From Dipteris shenzhenensis (taxonomy: Eukaryota; Polypodiophyta; Polypodiopsida; Gleicheniales), in assembly GCA_047967505.1 (NCBI GenBank), contig CM106539.1: 64,000 bases of DNA; one strand, written 5' to 3'. Positions 42,847-55,700 of the stretch are shown here, in pieces (within the stretch, counting starts at the first letter, position 1; each line of letters starts with the position of its first letter). The position numbers and the translations under genes are program-made. The notes below the pieces were generated by a model that ran no database searches, was not told where the DNA came from, and worked only from the letters and a program-made list of their open reading frames with translations.

Positions 42847-44189
42847 AAGGCAAATTCTAACACTGGAAGAACTTCAGGCAGTTTAACTTGGTGAAGAACT
42901 CAAGATGCAAGCCATTCACACATGCAAAAGTCATTCCAATGGTCAAGCACTCATAGCTTCACAGATAGAAGCATGGTCACTAGGTTATCAACCCCGCGTG
43001 CATTGTGTTATATTGTAGTATATGCTGTGTTATGATTATTGTAGAGGGTTGCTAATTCTGGCAGTTTGGAGGCTCAAGTAGACTTTTGAGTGACCCTGGC
43101 CCATTCTTAGAAGTGGTCTAGATTCCCAGCTTACTCAGCGATATTAGTTTGATGGCTTTTTTAGGGATTTTTCTTGTGTTCATTTCATGCACATAGCATG
43201 TCGGGTTAGCCAGTTGACTGGCAGAGGGATCTATTGACTTGACTAGGCTGGCCAACTAAGGGTCCACTTACCTTGACCCACCTTCATACAATTGAGGTCT
43301 GGGAGAATATAAGGAGCTAAAACAAAGCCAAAGGACAGTGCTTCCAATAACGTTGTATTTGATCAAGTGCCCACCTTACCATCAGTTCAATTGAAAAATT
43401 CAACTATAAGCTCACACTAGATGCACGGTCTTGCACACAATGACACCTTGAGATTGGAGAACTCAATGAGATTCGATGGAGAAATGGATGAAAACTCAAA
43501 TCTTGGGACCTCTATGGCCCCTAACTCTAGCTCTCAGTCAGCAGACCTCATTCCCCCACACCTTCAATTATAGCCTGATGTCTTAGGGAATCGATCTCCA
43601 ACATTAAGGGGATATGGGGCCAGTCTGACCATGATATGATAAATCCATTTGCTTGGGAGATCAGAGTGCGTGAGGGGCCCTCCCACAACATTTGTACCAA
43701 GAAGCACGTAGAGTATTCCTATTTTTGCTAGTGCGCTCGATGGGGAAACCATGATCCATTCAAGTGTCTCTACCCTAAGGTTGTCTCCCAGCCAATGTAC
43801 CAATAAAGGCCACCCTTGACCTTGCCTATAAAACCAAATCATCCAATCAAGGATAGTTACCATTCAAGGAGTCCCTCTTACCAATCAAGGGTAATATAGG
43901 GCTCAAAACCTCCCATTGCCTCCACCCATCTTGGGTCCTCAATCTCCACCAGCTTCGATTACTCGTATGAACCAGATAATAATTGAGTAGCCACTGAGTG
44001 AGTGAGAGGAACCAAACCATGCCCTTTCAGCTGGTGATTTCTCGTAGGACAGTCCTTCCTACTAGTCTTCATATGTAAGTCACTACATTATGTAGAATGA
44101 ACAGTATATACCGATGTACCATTTGAATGGCTCTCACCACTCTCAAAAAGCCTGAGACATGAAGACCTTGACACACAGACCACCTAGAC
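42847..44189. other. No gene recognised
   Basis: A GAATATAAGG TATA-like motif occurs near 43303. Given the gag knuckles at 44195-44305, this could be the leader or N-terminal gag of a decayed element, but no motif proves it. Confidence 0.4.
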
Positions 44190-44325
44190 TAAAGTGCTAT
44201 ACATGTCAAGGTCCAAACTGAGCCAGTGAGTGTCTGTATAAGATGACAGTCAATCAACCGGTGGCTTGTTTTAAATGCCAAGGACCTCACTTTCTAAGGG
44301 ACTGCCCTTATAATGATGATTGACC
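44190..44325 (+). pseudogene. Retroelement gag remnant with two zinc knuckles
   Basis: Knuckle 1 at 44195-44233 reads CYTCQGPN, stop, ASEC: histidine is replaced by Asn and a TGA follows it. Knuckle 2 at 44267-44305 reads CFKCQGPHFLRDC (CX2CX3HX4C). Tandem knuckles occur in some Gypsy Gag proteins. Flanking frames are too decayed to classify. Confidence 0.6.
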
Positions 44326-46526
44326 CCTATCCACAACCACCACCACTAATATGGTGCTCCATTGTTCTCTCGCTCTATAGAGTAGACCATCTTTACAAGA
44401 ATTATCCAATGCATAGGACCTCTAGAATGACCACAAATACTAAGATTAGCATTAATTCTGAGTAACAAGAGGAACCAAGTTTCTTTTGTGTGTTCTTAAA
44501 TATTAGAACTAGGGCCTAGGCTAGAGATCTAAGAAAGGAATTTCATAAGCAGGCCAAGAGGGATAAAATAGGTACAGCTCTTAACCCAGAGATACAAACT
44601 GTACGAGTGTGATTAAAGTAGAGAGAGGATAAGATAGAGTAATTATTCAGAGTGAGACGGATGAGGACACAACTACATTATCCACTTCATCATCTTCAAG
44701 ACATACCCTATCGGTTCAAAATCCAACCAACCCACCACTTAAGATTAGGCACAATACAAGGGAGGTTCCAAGCTACAAGAAAACCCCAACCCTTAATAAG
44801 GGCCAGGGTGAATACCCTAACCCTGTTATTGAAAAACAATGCCTTCCTAAGGCACAAAAACATCTACTAGTGAGGGACTATTAAGAGAGATTTCAACAAC
44901 GGCTTGCTAGCTCTGCATCAACATGGACTCAAGTAGCACAAAATGTGTGTGTCAACGAGTAGCGACAAAGGTCATGGAGTTGAAGATCTCCCTAGCATAC
45001 AAGTACAACACAACATCCACCCTGATCTACTAGAAAACTAGAAACCCACCTAGCAAGGTTGAGGTTTTGTCCTCCACCAACACCACAACCATTACTCCAA
45101 ATGGGAAATCCTATACCATGATGGTGATTTCATCCTTTAAGGAAATCACCACCACAACCTTTTAGGCTCCTGAAAGAAAGAAAAGCCACCACTGTTCTCT
45201 CCCTCTTCGACTCACCCTAGCACAATCGGTAGGAAGGACACTAGTGGGTCCCAAAGGGTATTCTCCAACCAACACTATTTGAAACCTAGAAAGAGGGATT
45301 CAACATGCAATTTTTCTCTCGTCCTTACTTCCCACGCCAACCTGGTTCAAGCTTCCAGATAGAGGAAACCCCAAAGAGAAAGACATGCAACGAAGTCCAA
45401 GAAGCAAAGAAATCACCCAAGGTGGATCCCTAAAAGGCTACTACAAAGATAATGCCTATATTTGGGAACCTAGGACCCACCACACAACTGCTTTGCCTTC
45501 CACCACCCCAAAGGCATAAGAGAATCCCCAGCCTCTTGAAGTGGCATGGCAACAATAGAGGATTACCAAAAAGCGAGTAACAAAAAACGAGCGAGTCAAA
45601 AAAAGTAAACGATACATAATAATAAAAGATTTTTAAATCCCTTGTTTGAGTATCAAAAAATAATAATTTATTCAAAATTCCATATGCTTTCTCAATGCTA
45701 AAAGGTCAAATATGCGGAGAGGGTATGTTTCAAGTCATCATTAGTATCAACAAATGACAATCAAGGACTCTTTGAATGGATTAGTCTACATGCATGTGTA
45801 AATGCTTAGATTTTTAACTCTATTCACTCTTGGAACAACACCCATGTTTCATTGTTACTACAAAAACATCCCTTCCCAATGATTCAATCTTACAACCCAC
45901 AAATCCAACCAATGCGACAAATTTAACACAAACTCATATTTTGCAACATGATATTTTACTAGATGGTGCAAAAAGGCATGATAATCATCTAAATCATGGC
46001 TTGCCATTTGATCTCTCATATGTAAGGTGATGGAACCTCTCAATTTTGAATATTTTGCCATGAGTTCTCAACATCTTGCTGGGAATAATGGTCCCCAAAC
46101 CATCTATGTGCGCTTCATTGGGTACCTGGAGCCGATGGGAACAAATGTATTTTACCAAGGGACGAATGGAGACTTTGCATATGCATTTATGAACCACATA
46201 CACACTCCTGTGCGCCAACATAAGCATTTTAATTAATGTGTTGAGTATTATAAAGACACATTTCTAAATTTTCTTTGGTTTAAAAATTATAATTCTTAAA
46301 TGATTCTTTTGCCTTGCATAAGTCGACGCCGTACGCATGTGGTGGTGCATGGAGTGGGACATAGACATAGTCTGTTTTCTTAAGGGAGCTGACATAGACA
46401 CTCTATATCTAAATGTATGAATTTGTAAGATTTTGTAATACTCTTGTATAGGACGTATATTTTGTTAGGTATGCTGTATTTTTAAGTAAATCTTCTTTGT
46501 CGTGTTTATTAAAGCATGCACATATA
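44326..46526. other. No gene recognised
   Basis: Only short frames without motifs, probably decayed retroelement sequence near 44326-45500 and AT-rich sequence after that. Confidence 0.5.
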
Positions 46527-46612
46527 CATTTATACTCAAACAAATTCATAAATTCCATTTATTTATACTCAAACATGTTTACTTCAAACAAATTCATGAA
46601 TTCTATTTATTT
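46527..46612. repeat. Two-copy AT-rich repeat
   Basis: TTATACTCAAACA and CAAATTCAT(A/G)AATTC(C/T)ATTTAT each occur twice. Confidence 0.6.
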
Positions 46613-48431
46613 ATCTCATAAACCAAGATTGATTGTGTTACAATCTAACACATATGCATACAATGCATTACGCATGTAATCTTGCAAAATTCCATGTATG
46701 AAAGCAGAGAGAAGATATGCACACAAACCTATTGCCTTCGAGGGTTGCAACTCACGAGCCATTGTCCGAATCCTAATGTGTTGGAACATGGGGATGGAGA
46801 ATGCGCCAAGGACAGGGGCTATATTCACTTTTACACAGCACACGGTTTAAAGTACACATCTCTTGTCATCAGTGACCACAAGAAAAGAGACCCTGTGGCG
46901 GTTCCTGTGGGAGGTACTGGACAATGAACGCTTGAAATGATGACTGTCTGGTACAGCATCATCGATGATGCTCGGGCACAACAGACAGCCCTGCGGACCG
47001 ACCCTATGGATTTGTGGGTTAAAACATTAGCACATGATCCCTGTAGATCCCAACTCGCACAATATAAGTCAATCGTCGTGGCCCGTGAAATCCTCGCGCA
47101 TCTGGTGAGACAAAAAGACTAAATCGGCGCAACTGGGGATTATAAGCGAGAAGATTTCTGTTCAAAAAAATCTGGAGCGGCGGACCTGCGACGCCATCGC
47201 AATTTGCCTCGTTAACTACTGCGTTCTGGCAAGCCTCGCAGATTTGCACTGAGTTACAAAGTTGATGCAGAATGCATCTATAAAATTGCAGTACGCATTC
47301 TGAAAGGCTGACATCCTGTGTCCCTGACTCCTGCCATGCACACAGCTAGCAGGCTCGTCGCCAAGTGCATCCCAGCTCCCAGCTGGTGGACACCATTTAC
47401 AACGTTCCCAATGCCCATCCTTGCACCAAGAATAGCAATAACTCCACAAGCTACGTACCACTACAGCTTCAAGTGATGTGTTTCATGCTCCCCATTACAT
47501 CTTCTGTGCAAACAGTATGGCATAGGTTTCCTTGCCAATCGGAAAAAGCAAACAATTCCCCCGGTGTTCATGACAACCAAACGGCTTGTAAGCTGGTACG
47601 CAGAGTTTTGTGTGTATGCTGTGGCGTGGAGACTGCCATCTCATAATCACTCATCACGAAACCCAAGCTCTGGAGAAGATCGGGGGCAAACGATTGAGGC
47701 TAGTTATAAGCTGGTTTCCATAGTGGAACCAAGCAACAGTTAATGTCGAGCTGGATTTCAAAACGGGCTAGTAGCCTACTCACCACTCGCAGTCGCATGT
47801 ACTAAACTGACGCGGACACAATTTATATTATGTCTATGGAATCTCTGGAGAGAACAAGCGCATTACCGAATTTCTATTGTGCTTCTACAGAGAAGGTAAT
47901 AACATAAACTTTCTTGAATTAATCCAAGGTCTGTTACTCTTTCTTTACAAGAACCGATGTTTGTTCTTACCAAGAACTTGCAGAAAGCAGTGACGGCATA
48001 AGGAAAATAAAGAAGAAAAGACTTTCCGTCACCTACAAGAACATAACGAAGCCATAACCCCTCGACTCGATAAAGATCACAAGTGCGAACCAGACTAATA
48101 TATTCAAGCTTGTAACAGTTACAGTACGCCATGTCTCTACAACTGTTAACAACTTAAAACTCAATCTGATCAACAAGAGAATGTTGGATGCTTCCGTTGC
48201 ACCAACCAAAGTTGCTGTCAGTAACAAAAAGCAATGTGTCCAGTTTACAAAACGTAATAAAACCGGTCCACAGCATACAAGGAGATAACCGAAAACTAAA
48301 ATGTAACTCCTACTCCTGCAAACCAAAGCAACTTCCGTCTAAGAAAGAATGAATAAATCGCCCGCGAAAATCATGACACCAAGTCAGGTGCCTTCGCATT
48401 TCCAACAGAAACCTGAAGAAGTCGCCAAAAC
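46613..48431. other. Downstream flank of the FLA gene, no gene recognised
   Basis: Frames at 46682-46927 and 46937-47122 are short and lack known motifs. The part next to 48431 should hold the 3' UTR of the FLA gene. A weak minus-strand AATATAAA at about 47821-47828 is the only polyadenylation-like site I noticed, and it is far from the stop codon. Confidence 0.45.
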
Positions 48432-49712
48432 TCAGACACACAACATAGCAGCTGCGAGCTGAAGAGCAGCTATAGCCACTCCGAGAGCAGTGTAGATGGG
48501 AGGAGCATTAGACGAGTGGCTTTCAGGGGATTGAGCGCTGGAAGAAGAATTCGGGGTTTCCGATGGAGGAGCGGGGGGAGAAGCGTTGGGAACAGAGGCA
48601 GATGGAGAAGGAGATGGGGAAGAAGACGGTACCGGGGAAACAGAAGGAACGGGGGTGGGAGAAGAAGCTGGGGCGGGGCTCGGAGCAGAGGAAGGAGCAA
48701 GGCCAGCGATGTCAGTAGGGATGAGAACAGTCGAGATGCCATAGACAGCCACTGGATCAGTAGCGTAGAGCGTTGCACCAACTGGAACTTTGTTGTATCC
48801 TGTGTCGATGAAGAGGCTTCCCGCTTTGTTGCGAAAGATGGAGCTATACTGGAAGGTGCCTCCTCCAGAGCCAGATGCCAAAGTGGTCTGAGTCCCGGAA
48901 AGAGTAGCGAGCTCCTGAGATGGATAGTAGCCTGCCATGGCATGGAACTCGAGCAGAGATACGAGCTGGACGTTGGAGAGATTTGCGAGGAAACCTTTGG
49001 GAAGGCTACCGAATGCGGCATCGTCTGGGCAGAAGAGAGTGAGGCCAGGAGGAGTATCATGCTTCTGCAGAACGACGTCCACGCCTGTGCTCTGTAGATA
49101 CTTGAGAAACATGGTATACTTCTTAGATTGAGAGATGATCAAGGTGAGGTTGACGGGAGCTGGCGAAGGCTCAGGAGCTCCGATACCAGGAGGAAGCAAG
49201 AGCTGACTGACGGTCATGACACAGATGTTGTAAGGATTATCGTAGAGCTGGCCTTGGATGACTGCAGTCAAGGGGGAGCCACGCAGAGTGAGGCCGACGT
49301 GAGCGGAGCCAGCGATATCGGTGATATTGACGGAGCCTTGGTTGCCGGTGGCGAGGCCGGTGGTTTGGAAGAGGGTGGTGGAGGTGGTGGTGCCGTTGGC
49401 GATGGTTTTGAGCTTGGCGAGGTCGAAGTAGTCGAGGAGGACATGGAAGCAAAGGATGTCGTAGATGGACTGGGCGGAGAGGGAGGAGGAGAGGGCATCG
49501 AGGGCGGAGTTGGGCGGGCAGAGAACGGTGAGGGTGGTGCGTGAGTCGATCTGCTTATCCACACCATACTTGGCGCAGGCTGCGCTGAAGGAGGAGCAGC
49601 TCGGATGCGAGGCTAGAATGTGGGTGATGTTCGTCGCAGAGGCCAGGCATGGCGAGATGATGAAGAAGCTGCTCAGTAAGCAGCAGAGCTGCAAGAGCAC
49701 GAGGAGCTTCAT
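48432..49712 (-). CDS. Fasciclin-like arabinogalactan protein, two FAS1 domains
   Basis: A secreted, GPI-anchored cell-surface glycoprotein of the plant wall, 426 residues, in one exon. I chose ATG 49710-49712 (MKLLVLLQLCCLLSSFFI) because it starts a clean signal peptide cut near residue 24. The frame is open 28 codons further but that part is low-complexity. FAS1 domain 1 spans about 25-160 (NITHILASHPSCSSF, TTLTVLCPPNSAL, ILCFHVLLDYFD). A short glycomodule APEPSPAPV follows. FAS1 domain 2 spans about 175-320 (LTLFCPDDAAFGSLPKGF, LLEFHAMAGYYP). A Pro/Ser/Ala-rich arabinogalactan region with SP and AP repeats lies at about 325-395, and a hydrophobic GPI-type tail ends in LQLAAAMLCV. Several NxS/T sites are present. 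Both domains keep the FH pair of the H2 motif. The two-FAS1 layout is that of the FLA1/FLA8 type. No damage is seen and the composition is GC-richer than its surroundings. Confidence 0.95.
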   Translation of the reverse strand: MKLLVLLQLCCLLSSFFIISPCLASATNITHILASHPSCSSFSAACAKYGVDKQIDSRTTLTVLCPPNSALDALSSSLSAQSIYDILCFHVLLDYFDLAKLKTIANGTTTSTTLFQTTGLATGNQGSVNITDIAGSAHVGLTLRGSPLTAVIQGQLYDNPYNICVMTVSQLLLPPGIGAPEPSPAPVNLTLIISQSKKYTMFLKYLQSTGVDVVLQKHDTPPGLTLFCPDDAAFGSLPKGFLANLSNVQLVSLLEFHAMAGYYPSQELATLSGTQTTLASGSGGGTFQYSSIFRNKAGSLFIDTGYNKVPVGATLYATDPVAVYGISTVLIPTDIAGLAPSSAPSPAPASSPTPVPSVSPVPSSSPSPSPSASVPNASPPAPPSETPNSSSSAQSPESHSSNAPPIYTALGVAIAALQLAAAMLCV

Positions 49713-49800
49713 GGTGTTGTTGTAACAAACAAGGAGCAGAAGCAGCAACTCCAGAACCAGATCAAGATGAAGACGAAGATGAAGATGAAGATCCAAAAAT
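49713..49800 (-). promoter_or_regulatory. CT-rich 5' leader of the FLA gene
   Basis: On the minus strand the leader carries repeats of CTTCATCTTCAT (about 49765-49793), a pyrimidine-rich tract of a type common in plant 5' UTRs. A frame through it adds 28 His/Leu-rich residues upstream of the chosen start. I treat these as untranslated. Confidence 0.55.
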
Positions 49801-49811
49801 GTCTCCCACAG

Positions 49812-49819
49812 TTATTATA
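49812..49819 (-). promoter_or_regulatory. Candidate TATA box of the FLA gene
   Basis: The minus strand reads TATAATAA 100 bp before the ATG. An alternative, AATATATT, lies at about 49827-49834. Confidence 0.4.
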
Positions 49820-49834
49820 ACACACCAATATATT

Positions 49835-50554
49835 GCGCTCTTATTCTAGTTTAGACGAAGTTTCCTATGTTCACCTTTCTTAACACATCAATATATTCAG
49901 TCTTTGCGTGGGCAGGCGGTAGAGCCTATTCACACGCAGGGGAGTGGTTTTGCAAACCAACTCCAACTGGTCGGCAAAATTCCATGTGGCAAAAATTCTT
50001 GGTTGCCCTGTTCTGGAGTAGGAGAGGTTATTCGCAAACCACCCCCCTACCCAATGTCCATAACCATAATGGCATCCTTAGGTGCAATTTTACACCACCG
50101 TCGCATTGCAATTGCAGCATTTGGCCCCTATCTCAGCTTGTGGCCTTGGCACAGTGCAACCCATGCTACATTTTTGGCTCCATTACACAGCCTTCACAAC
50201 CTTTGAGAGCATAGAAAACCTCTTGCATCCGATCATCTCCATGAGATTGTGCACTAGCTTTGCATTAAAGTGAGATCATCTCCAGATTCTGCACTAGCTT
50301 GATGGATGTGAGGGATACGGCTATGGCCAGCAGTGAAAGGACTGTTGATGTCTCAGCACCCGCGTCCCCCTCCTGCTTTAGGGCAGAAATGCCAGAGCAC
50401 TTAAAAGCCGACTTTGGCTCACAAGACACAAACAAAACATCTGCAGTGTGCACTGCATAGCCTACATGAAAAGAAGATGATGACACACACAGCATACACT
50501 TTCATAAGGTCGTCTAATAAAGAAACCACCCCAAGTACTGTAACCGTCAACCTT
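49835..50554. other. Upstream region of the FLA gene
   Basis: Presumed promoter. Frames here, including 49867-50214 on the plus strand, are short and without motifs. Confidence 0.45.
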
Positions 50555-50563
50555 CCACGTGGC
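50555..50563. promoter_or_regulatory. G-box/ABRE motif CCACGTGGC
   Basis: A palindromic CACGTG core at 50556-50561 within CCACGTGGC, a site type bound by bZIP and bHLH factors. It is about 0.85 kb upstream of the FLA ATG. Confidence 0.45.
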
Positions 50564-50831
50564 GCCCATCCCTTTGCCAACCTCCATTATCTCTGCCGTT
50601 GCTTTTCCTCTCCGCCGCTTCACTTTTTCCTTGGCCTTTTTTACTGTGCCAGTGCACCCCGCCAGCCTGGCAGAGCCCGTAGGTCCCATGCTTTGTCCTC
50701 GTGCACGGCTTTTTTTCATTCTTTGAATCTTACCTTCCCTCATTCCGAGGTTCTTCGGTTTTTATTTACCATACGCCCATTTCGAGGGACAGCAGAAACC
50801 CGCCTGTCTAAAACAGTCATTGCCTCTTGCA

Positions 50832-50837
50832 CACGTG
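50832..50837. promoter_or_regulatory. G-box core CACGTG
   Basis: Occurs within ACACGTGAC, about 1.1 kb upstream of the FLA ATG. Confidence 0.35.
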
Positions 50838-51519
50838 ACACATCCCATTTGCCGCTATTGGCACGCCACACAAGCATTTATTATTAGCACCTCGTTTACC
50901 TTCAATTTGTTTTAAGCTGTCATCAAGTACATCCAGATTGCATCAAAGGTCACAAAGACTTCTCATTGGCTTGTTGAAACGTGAACAACACAAATATCCC
51001 CAACCGACAAGCAGTAGAGCTGGGATTGCAACTATTGATTGGCCTATTTCTTAGACGCACACCAACTCAGCCTAGAAGAGGGTGTGTGCACACAGCATCA
51101 AAAATTCGCAGGTGGTGCAACCCCGAGACTTGGATTGAATTCTCTTGTGTGAACAAAATTGCTACAGCATTTGCGTTGTTGGCCATCTGATGACCTGCAA
51201 TGAGCTCTGTCTTGGCTGCAGAGTTCTCCCAGACACAGGAACCACATTCAAAGCTTTGGAGTGGAAGGACAGAGCCAGATGGCACACTTCTATTGGATAA
51301 AGGACAAATCGCGCACCCTTGCTGAAATCTGCACCCTCCAGAAATGAGGTGAGAGTTTGAGCTCCAATGGTGCTCCAAAGCTGCATCAATTGAAAACCCA
51401 CCACCAGCATTGCATTGCTAGGATCATGTGCACAGAGCCATAGTTAAGCATGAAATGTTGTATTTTCACTCTTGCCCTATTTGACTGCAACAAAGTACAA
51501 CGACCCACTCACTTTGGGC

Positions 51520-51525
51520 CACGTG
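51520..51525. promoter_or_regulatory. G-box core CACGTG
   Basis: Occurs within GGCCACGTGTGC, about 1.8 kb upstream of the FLA ATG. Confidence 0.3.
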
Positions 51526-51627
51526 TGCATTGTCTCTTATTGATAGTATTGAAACTTACAAGAAAATCTCTCTCCCACAAATGAGGTACAAGCTCAACAA
51601 ATATCTAGAAGTGAAACGATGCCCAAG

Positions 51628-51749
51628 AGCAAGATGAGCATTTGCCATTGAGCATGAGCTACCAAAAAAGTGCCCTTACTTCATCATTGAGGAGCAAGAT
51701 GAGCATCGAGCTTGAGTTAGCAAAAAAGTGCCCTTACTTCATCATTGAC
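51628..51749. repeat. Two-copy tandem repeat of about 60 bp
   Basis: Both copies include GAGCAAGATGAGCAT and AAAAAAGTGCCCTTACTTCA followed by TCATTGA. They meet near 51693. Confidence 0.8.
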
Positions 51750-52642
51750 TGAACACCATAACATGCATTGAATCCAATGCAAGGCAAAATATTTGGTGGC
51801 ATTCTAGAATTAACCTCCCTGAAGGTTCATTCCAACACCACATACCATACCTCCCCCATTCCCTCTCTAACAAACCGAGCCCACAATCATAGGTCTTGCT
51901 AAAATATAACTAGAACCTTGACCATAAGTGTTTGAAATCTAGCACATGAACATTTAAGGCCATTACCCCTTTCTTTAGACCACCAAGCCTTCGGAGGCAC
52001 TACAATTTGTTTGTTGTTGTTTGCCGAATCTATCAAAGGAAATACCCATAATTTAATTCTAGAAAACCCCATCTTTTACAACGTGACAAAGTAGAGTTAA
52101 TGCTTAAAATAGTCAAATTGTTTGGCCAGACATTTGAATTGCATTAAAAAAGAGAGGTAGAGCAATCCAAAATACAGTGACAATTATATAATACTCGATT
52201 TCCAATGAAGCATGAGTTAGGCTAAAGGGTAGTTGGCAACACTACACCCCTGTGCATTTGTATACCCTCGTGTTCCATGTCATATAGCTACGTTTTATGG
52301 GTAGCTCAAGGGGCAAGTAGTGTAAAGGTGAGAAATGGTGAATATATAGGGTTTATGAGTGATTGTATTAGGGCCTCAAGATCATAGTGTGGCTAGAGGC
52401 AACTAAAATGTGAAGGACATAGCTTGGGTCATCCACTTGGGTACTACTAACGTTAAGTAAAATATGAAGGCAAGTTCCCACCCTACTTGGGCTAGCCTAC
52501 CCAAAAAGAGGGAAGACATTTGAAAAAAGCCTACCATGACAAACATTGTATACAAATATCTACCCCACCATCCTCTAGCTAGATTTCAATCTCCACAATT
52601 ATTTCAAGCTATCTCTCGTTCTACATTGCTTAACAATCACGT

Positions 52643-52644
<2 letters not shown>

Positions 52645-52699
<55 letters not shown>
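52645..52699. repeat. (CT)n microsatellite
   Basis: An uninterrupted CT run of about 27 units. Confidence 0.97.
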
Positions 52700-52701
<2 letters not shown>

Positions 52702-55700
52702 CCATCAAACGTATATGCACAAAGAATGTTGGTTCAAATCCCAAGCACAAACCAAATATATAAATACATAGAGGTGGATCATACTTCTATTACAAATGAT
52801 ACTTGTGTCATACATGGTAGCCAATTCAAAAAATGGAACATCATCGTCTATTTATACTCAAAAAGTAGCACCAACTTTTGATTTTGATAGCTGTAAGAAT
52901 CATTTAAACACATCAATTCGAGAGCTCCACTATCAAGTAGTATGTTGCCTATAGTCACACCACTCATTGCAACATTAATGCTTATGTTTCCTACCATGTG
53001 AAACGTCATATAGAGCCTTACTCCATCTTCATATCCATTGTATCAAGAATTAGAAATTCCTAGTAATGCAAAGATCAACAACTTTGTTGTTTTTGGTCTA
53101 TACCCACTACAACTATAGGAAGAAGAAGAATATAAGACTAAAGAACTCATGCACGTAATAAAGCATTATAAAAGTTTTACATGTTCAAGATTTTTTTAAT
53201 AATTTGACCTCCATGCACTCATTCATACAATCAGTCATATTTGCCTTGCTCTATTGATGCATTATGTGCTCTACAATGGGATTTGTACTAGCCCAATGTG
53301 GTAGTAGCTAGTAGAGAAACACTTTAAGAAAAGAAAATATGTAAATCCATATTTATTTATATCTAGTCATACATAAAAGTGTATTGCCTTTAATGTAATA
53401 GTCTTTTAATGACTGGATCAAATGTAATAATATAAGGTAAAGATACATATCTAGCTTAAAAATAGTAATTCTCTTTGTAAAGTTGACATCATGTGTTTGA
53501 ACCAACATGGTCAATTACCTTTACAATGTGATGAGAGACACCATGTATTTGTGGACCATGTGTTAGCTCCAATCATGTGGTGTAGTTAATATTATTTACA
53601 TTTAGTGGAATAATTATATAATCATGTGATCATGTGATGATATTCTCAACATGAAGAGATTAGATAAGTTAGTAGTGGGAAGTTTCGAGACAATGCTAAA
53701 AGATGATCTATATTCTACTTTTTCTTTTGAGAAAAAGAGATCCTTTTAACAACTCATAGTTGGCCCTAGAGGAGACGTTTCTTTGAATTTTAATGTACTT
53801 TTTTTGTATCTTTGTCGATAAATATACCAATTTGACAAAAAAAATGTTGATTTCTTTGACAACTCATAACTAGCCATGAAAGATGCATATCTTTAAATAT
53901 TGCCATATATGTTCCGCAATGTCTTCAAGAAATCCACCAACTTTTGAGAAATTGGAAGATCTCTAGAACCACCATATATGTGGCCATTGGGGTCCCACTT
54001 TTTTATTGAATGCTTCCACATGTGTTGCATTATCCAAAAATTATTTACTGCACACACTATATAAAAATCTTTTAAAAGAAATGTTTATATTTTTGTCGTC
54101 AAAAGTTGATATATAAATCATATTTGGTTTGACAAAATGATGTTGGCTATGCCACCATTGAATGCTAAGAACCTTACCATTTTCCCAAGGTATAAGCATA
54201 AGAAAATGTAACATCTAACTAAGATCATGATGGATTTAGGAGCACTAGCTTGTTGAGCATGAAGACCATGGGGTTCTGAGTCTAACTAAGTAGGATCAAG
54301 AGAAAATCATAGGGCACATGGATGAGAGTCATCCTTCAATCAAACGTTCTATTATATAGCCATGAGACATGTAGGAATCCAAAAACTACAACTTAGATGG
54401 AAATTCACTTATCGTGAGTGCTCATGCAACTATTAGAAATACGATCGTCAAGAACTTACAAAGAAGATACCTCAAGACCCCTTTGCCCCAATTCAAGGGT
54501 ATGTGCCATGAGCATTTGGATACTGACTTGAGTTTGAATTCATCTTCATTATCAATGGGGTAGTGGATCACAAGGACAAGATCATTGGTTCCCATATGGC
54601 TTGAAAGATACATCCATGAATTAATATGTGCAATATGAAAATAGATGGGATGTCCTAAAATATGCCTTCTTACCATGTGTTAAGGAGGTGAGTATAATTG
54701 AATCCATGCAGGAAGATTATCAAGCCTCCTTCTGTCCTTCTTTGGATTATTAGTGTCATCCCTGAATAGAGCTACCTCATGCAGACTTAGATTTGGACTC
54801 ATTCAATGATTTGGTAGCTAGTGGCTCTAGTGTAGTGGTGGTGGGTTCTTCGACTCCAACAAATACTGGGGTTAAGATTCCATATAACCCCTCCAATGCT
54901 TCTTCTACTCAAGATTATACGGCCGATGAGTTAACCTTGGTGACTAAGATGTGTGACCAATGGAAGGAAGGTGCACTTTATCGAAAGAGCAAGTACAAGT
55001 AAATGGTGTATAATTCCAAACAGACGATGCAAATTATGCCAGACAATTTTATGAGTCAAGGCATCGAAGTTTACCATCCAATTCTCCTTACGAGGGTCAT
55101 AATGATGAGGTGCTAGCTCAATCGATGCAAATTCATGAGGTCTAGACGACTGCTCAGATTTGGCTTCAAAATCTTTACGATAAATTGGACATTTAAGAGC
55201 GAGAATCTACTTAAGTAAATAAATTGGCCATTCAAGAGCTAGAGCCTACTCAACTTCATACTAAGTCTAAAGAGGCTAAAGTTTTCCCTCATATGACATG
55301 CATTCAAGGGCATATAAAAAACCCTTATATGTAAATTTTGCATGGATAAAAGACCCTAACTTCCATATAAACTTATGGGTTTTCAAATAAAGATAAAAAT
55401 GAAATACTCCCACAAGTAAATATATTTTTGCAAATTGAGCTTGAAATTTTGAATTACAAAACCCTTCCATTTGGACCCACATGGTATATCCATCTTTCCA
55501 GGTGAGATTGCACTTCCACACTTACTGATGGGATTGTGGCTTTGGAATAGTAGTTGGTGCAAACTTTGTGACCATTGCTATTGTGCTCACTACCTTTGTT
55601 GGAGCCTCCTTAGCCACAAAAACTATCATATTTGTTGTTGCTTCTATCCTTAGTTGCTTTGTCGTGGGTGATGCTTCGAGTATCACTATGCTCCCCCTAC

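Noticed and set aside
43564-43863. Minus-strand frame as a DUF4283-type LINE ORF1
   Set aside because: Only vague resemblance in composition. None of the firm motifs seen at 33560-34030 is present.
46682-47122. Two consecutive plus-strand frames as a small gene
   Set aside because: No domain, no repeat in the window and no supporting start or splice context. They may be chance frames in non-coding DNA.
48516-49725. Plus-strand open frames opposite the FLA gene (48516-49097, 49128-49544, 49465-49725)
   Set aside because: They are antisense shadows of a GC-rich coding region with biased codons. Their Gly/Arg-rich translations have no domain.
49713-49796. Upstream start for the FLA protein, adding 28 residues
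   Set aside because: The extra part is a His/Leu-rich translation of a CT-rich leader, and the internal Met gives a normal signal peptide directly before the first FAS1 domain.
50414-50887. 157-codon plus-strand frame upstream of the FLA gene
   Set aside because: It has no recognisable motif, is low in coding character and lies in a likely promoter region. The opposite strand also has an open frame over the same bases.
54793-55002. 70-codon frame with Ser/Val-rich start
   Set aside because: No motif, short, and surrounded by AT-rich sequence full of stops.
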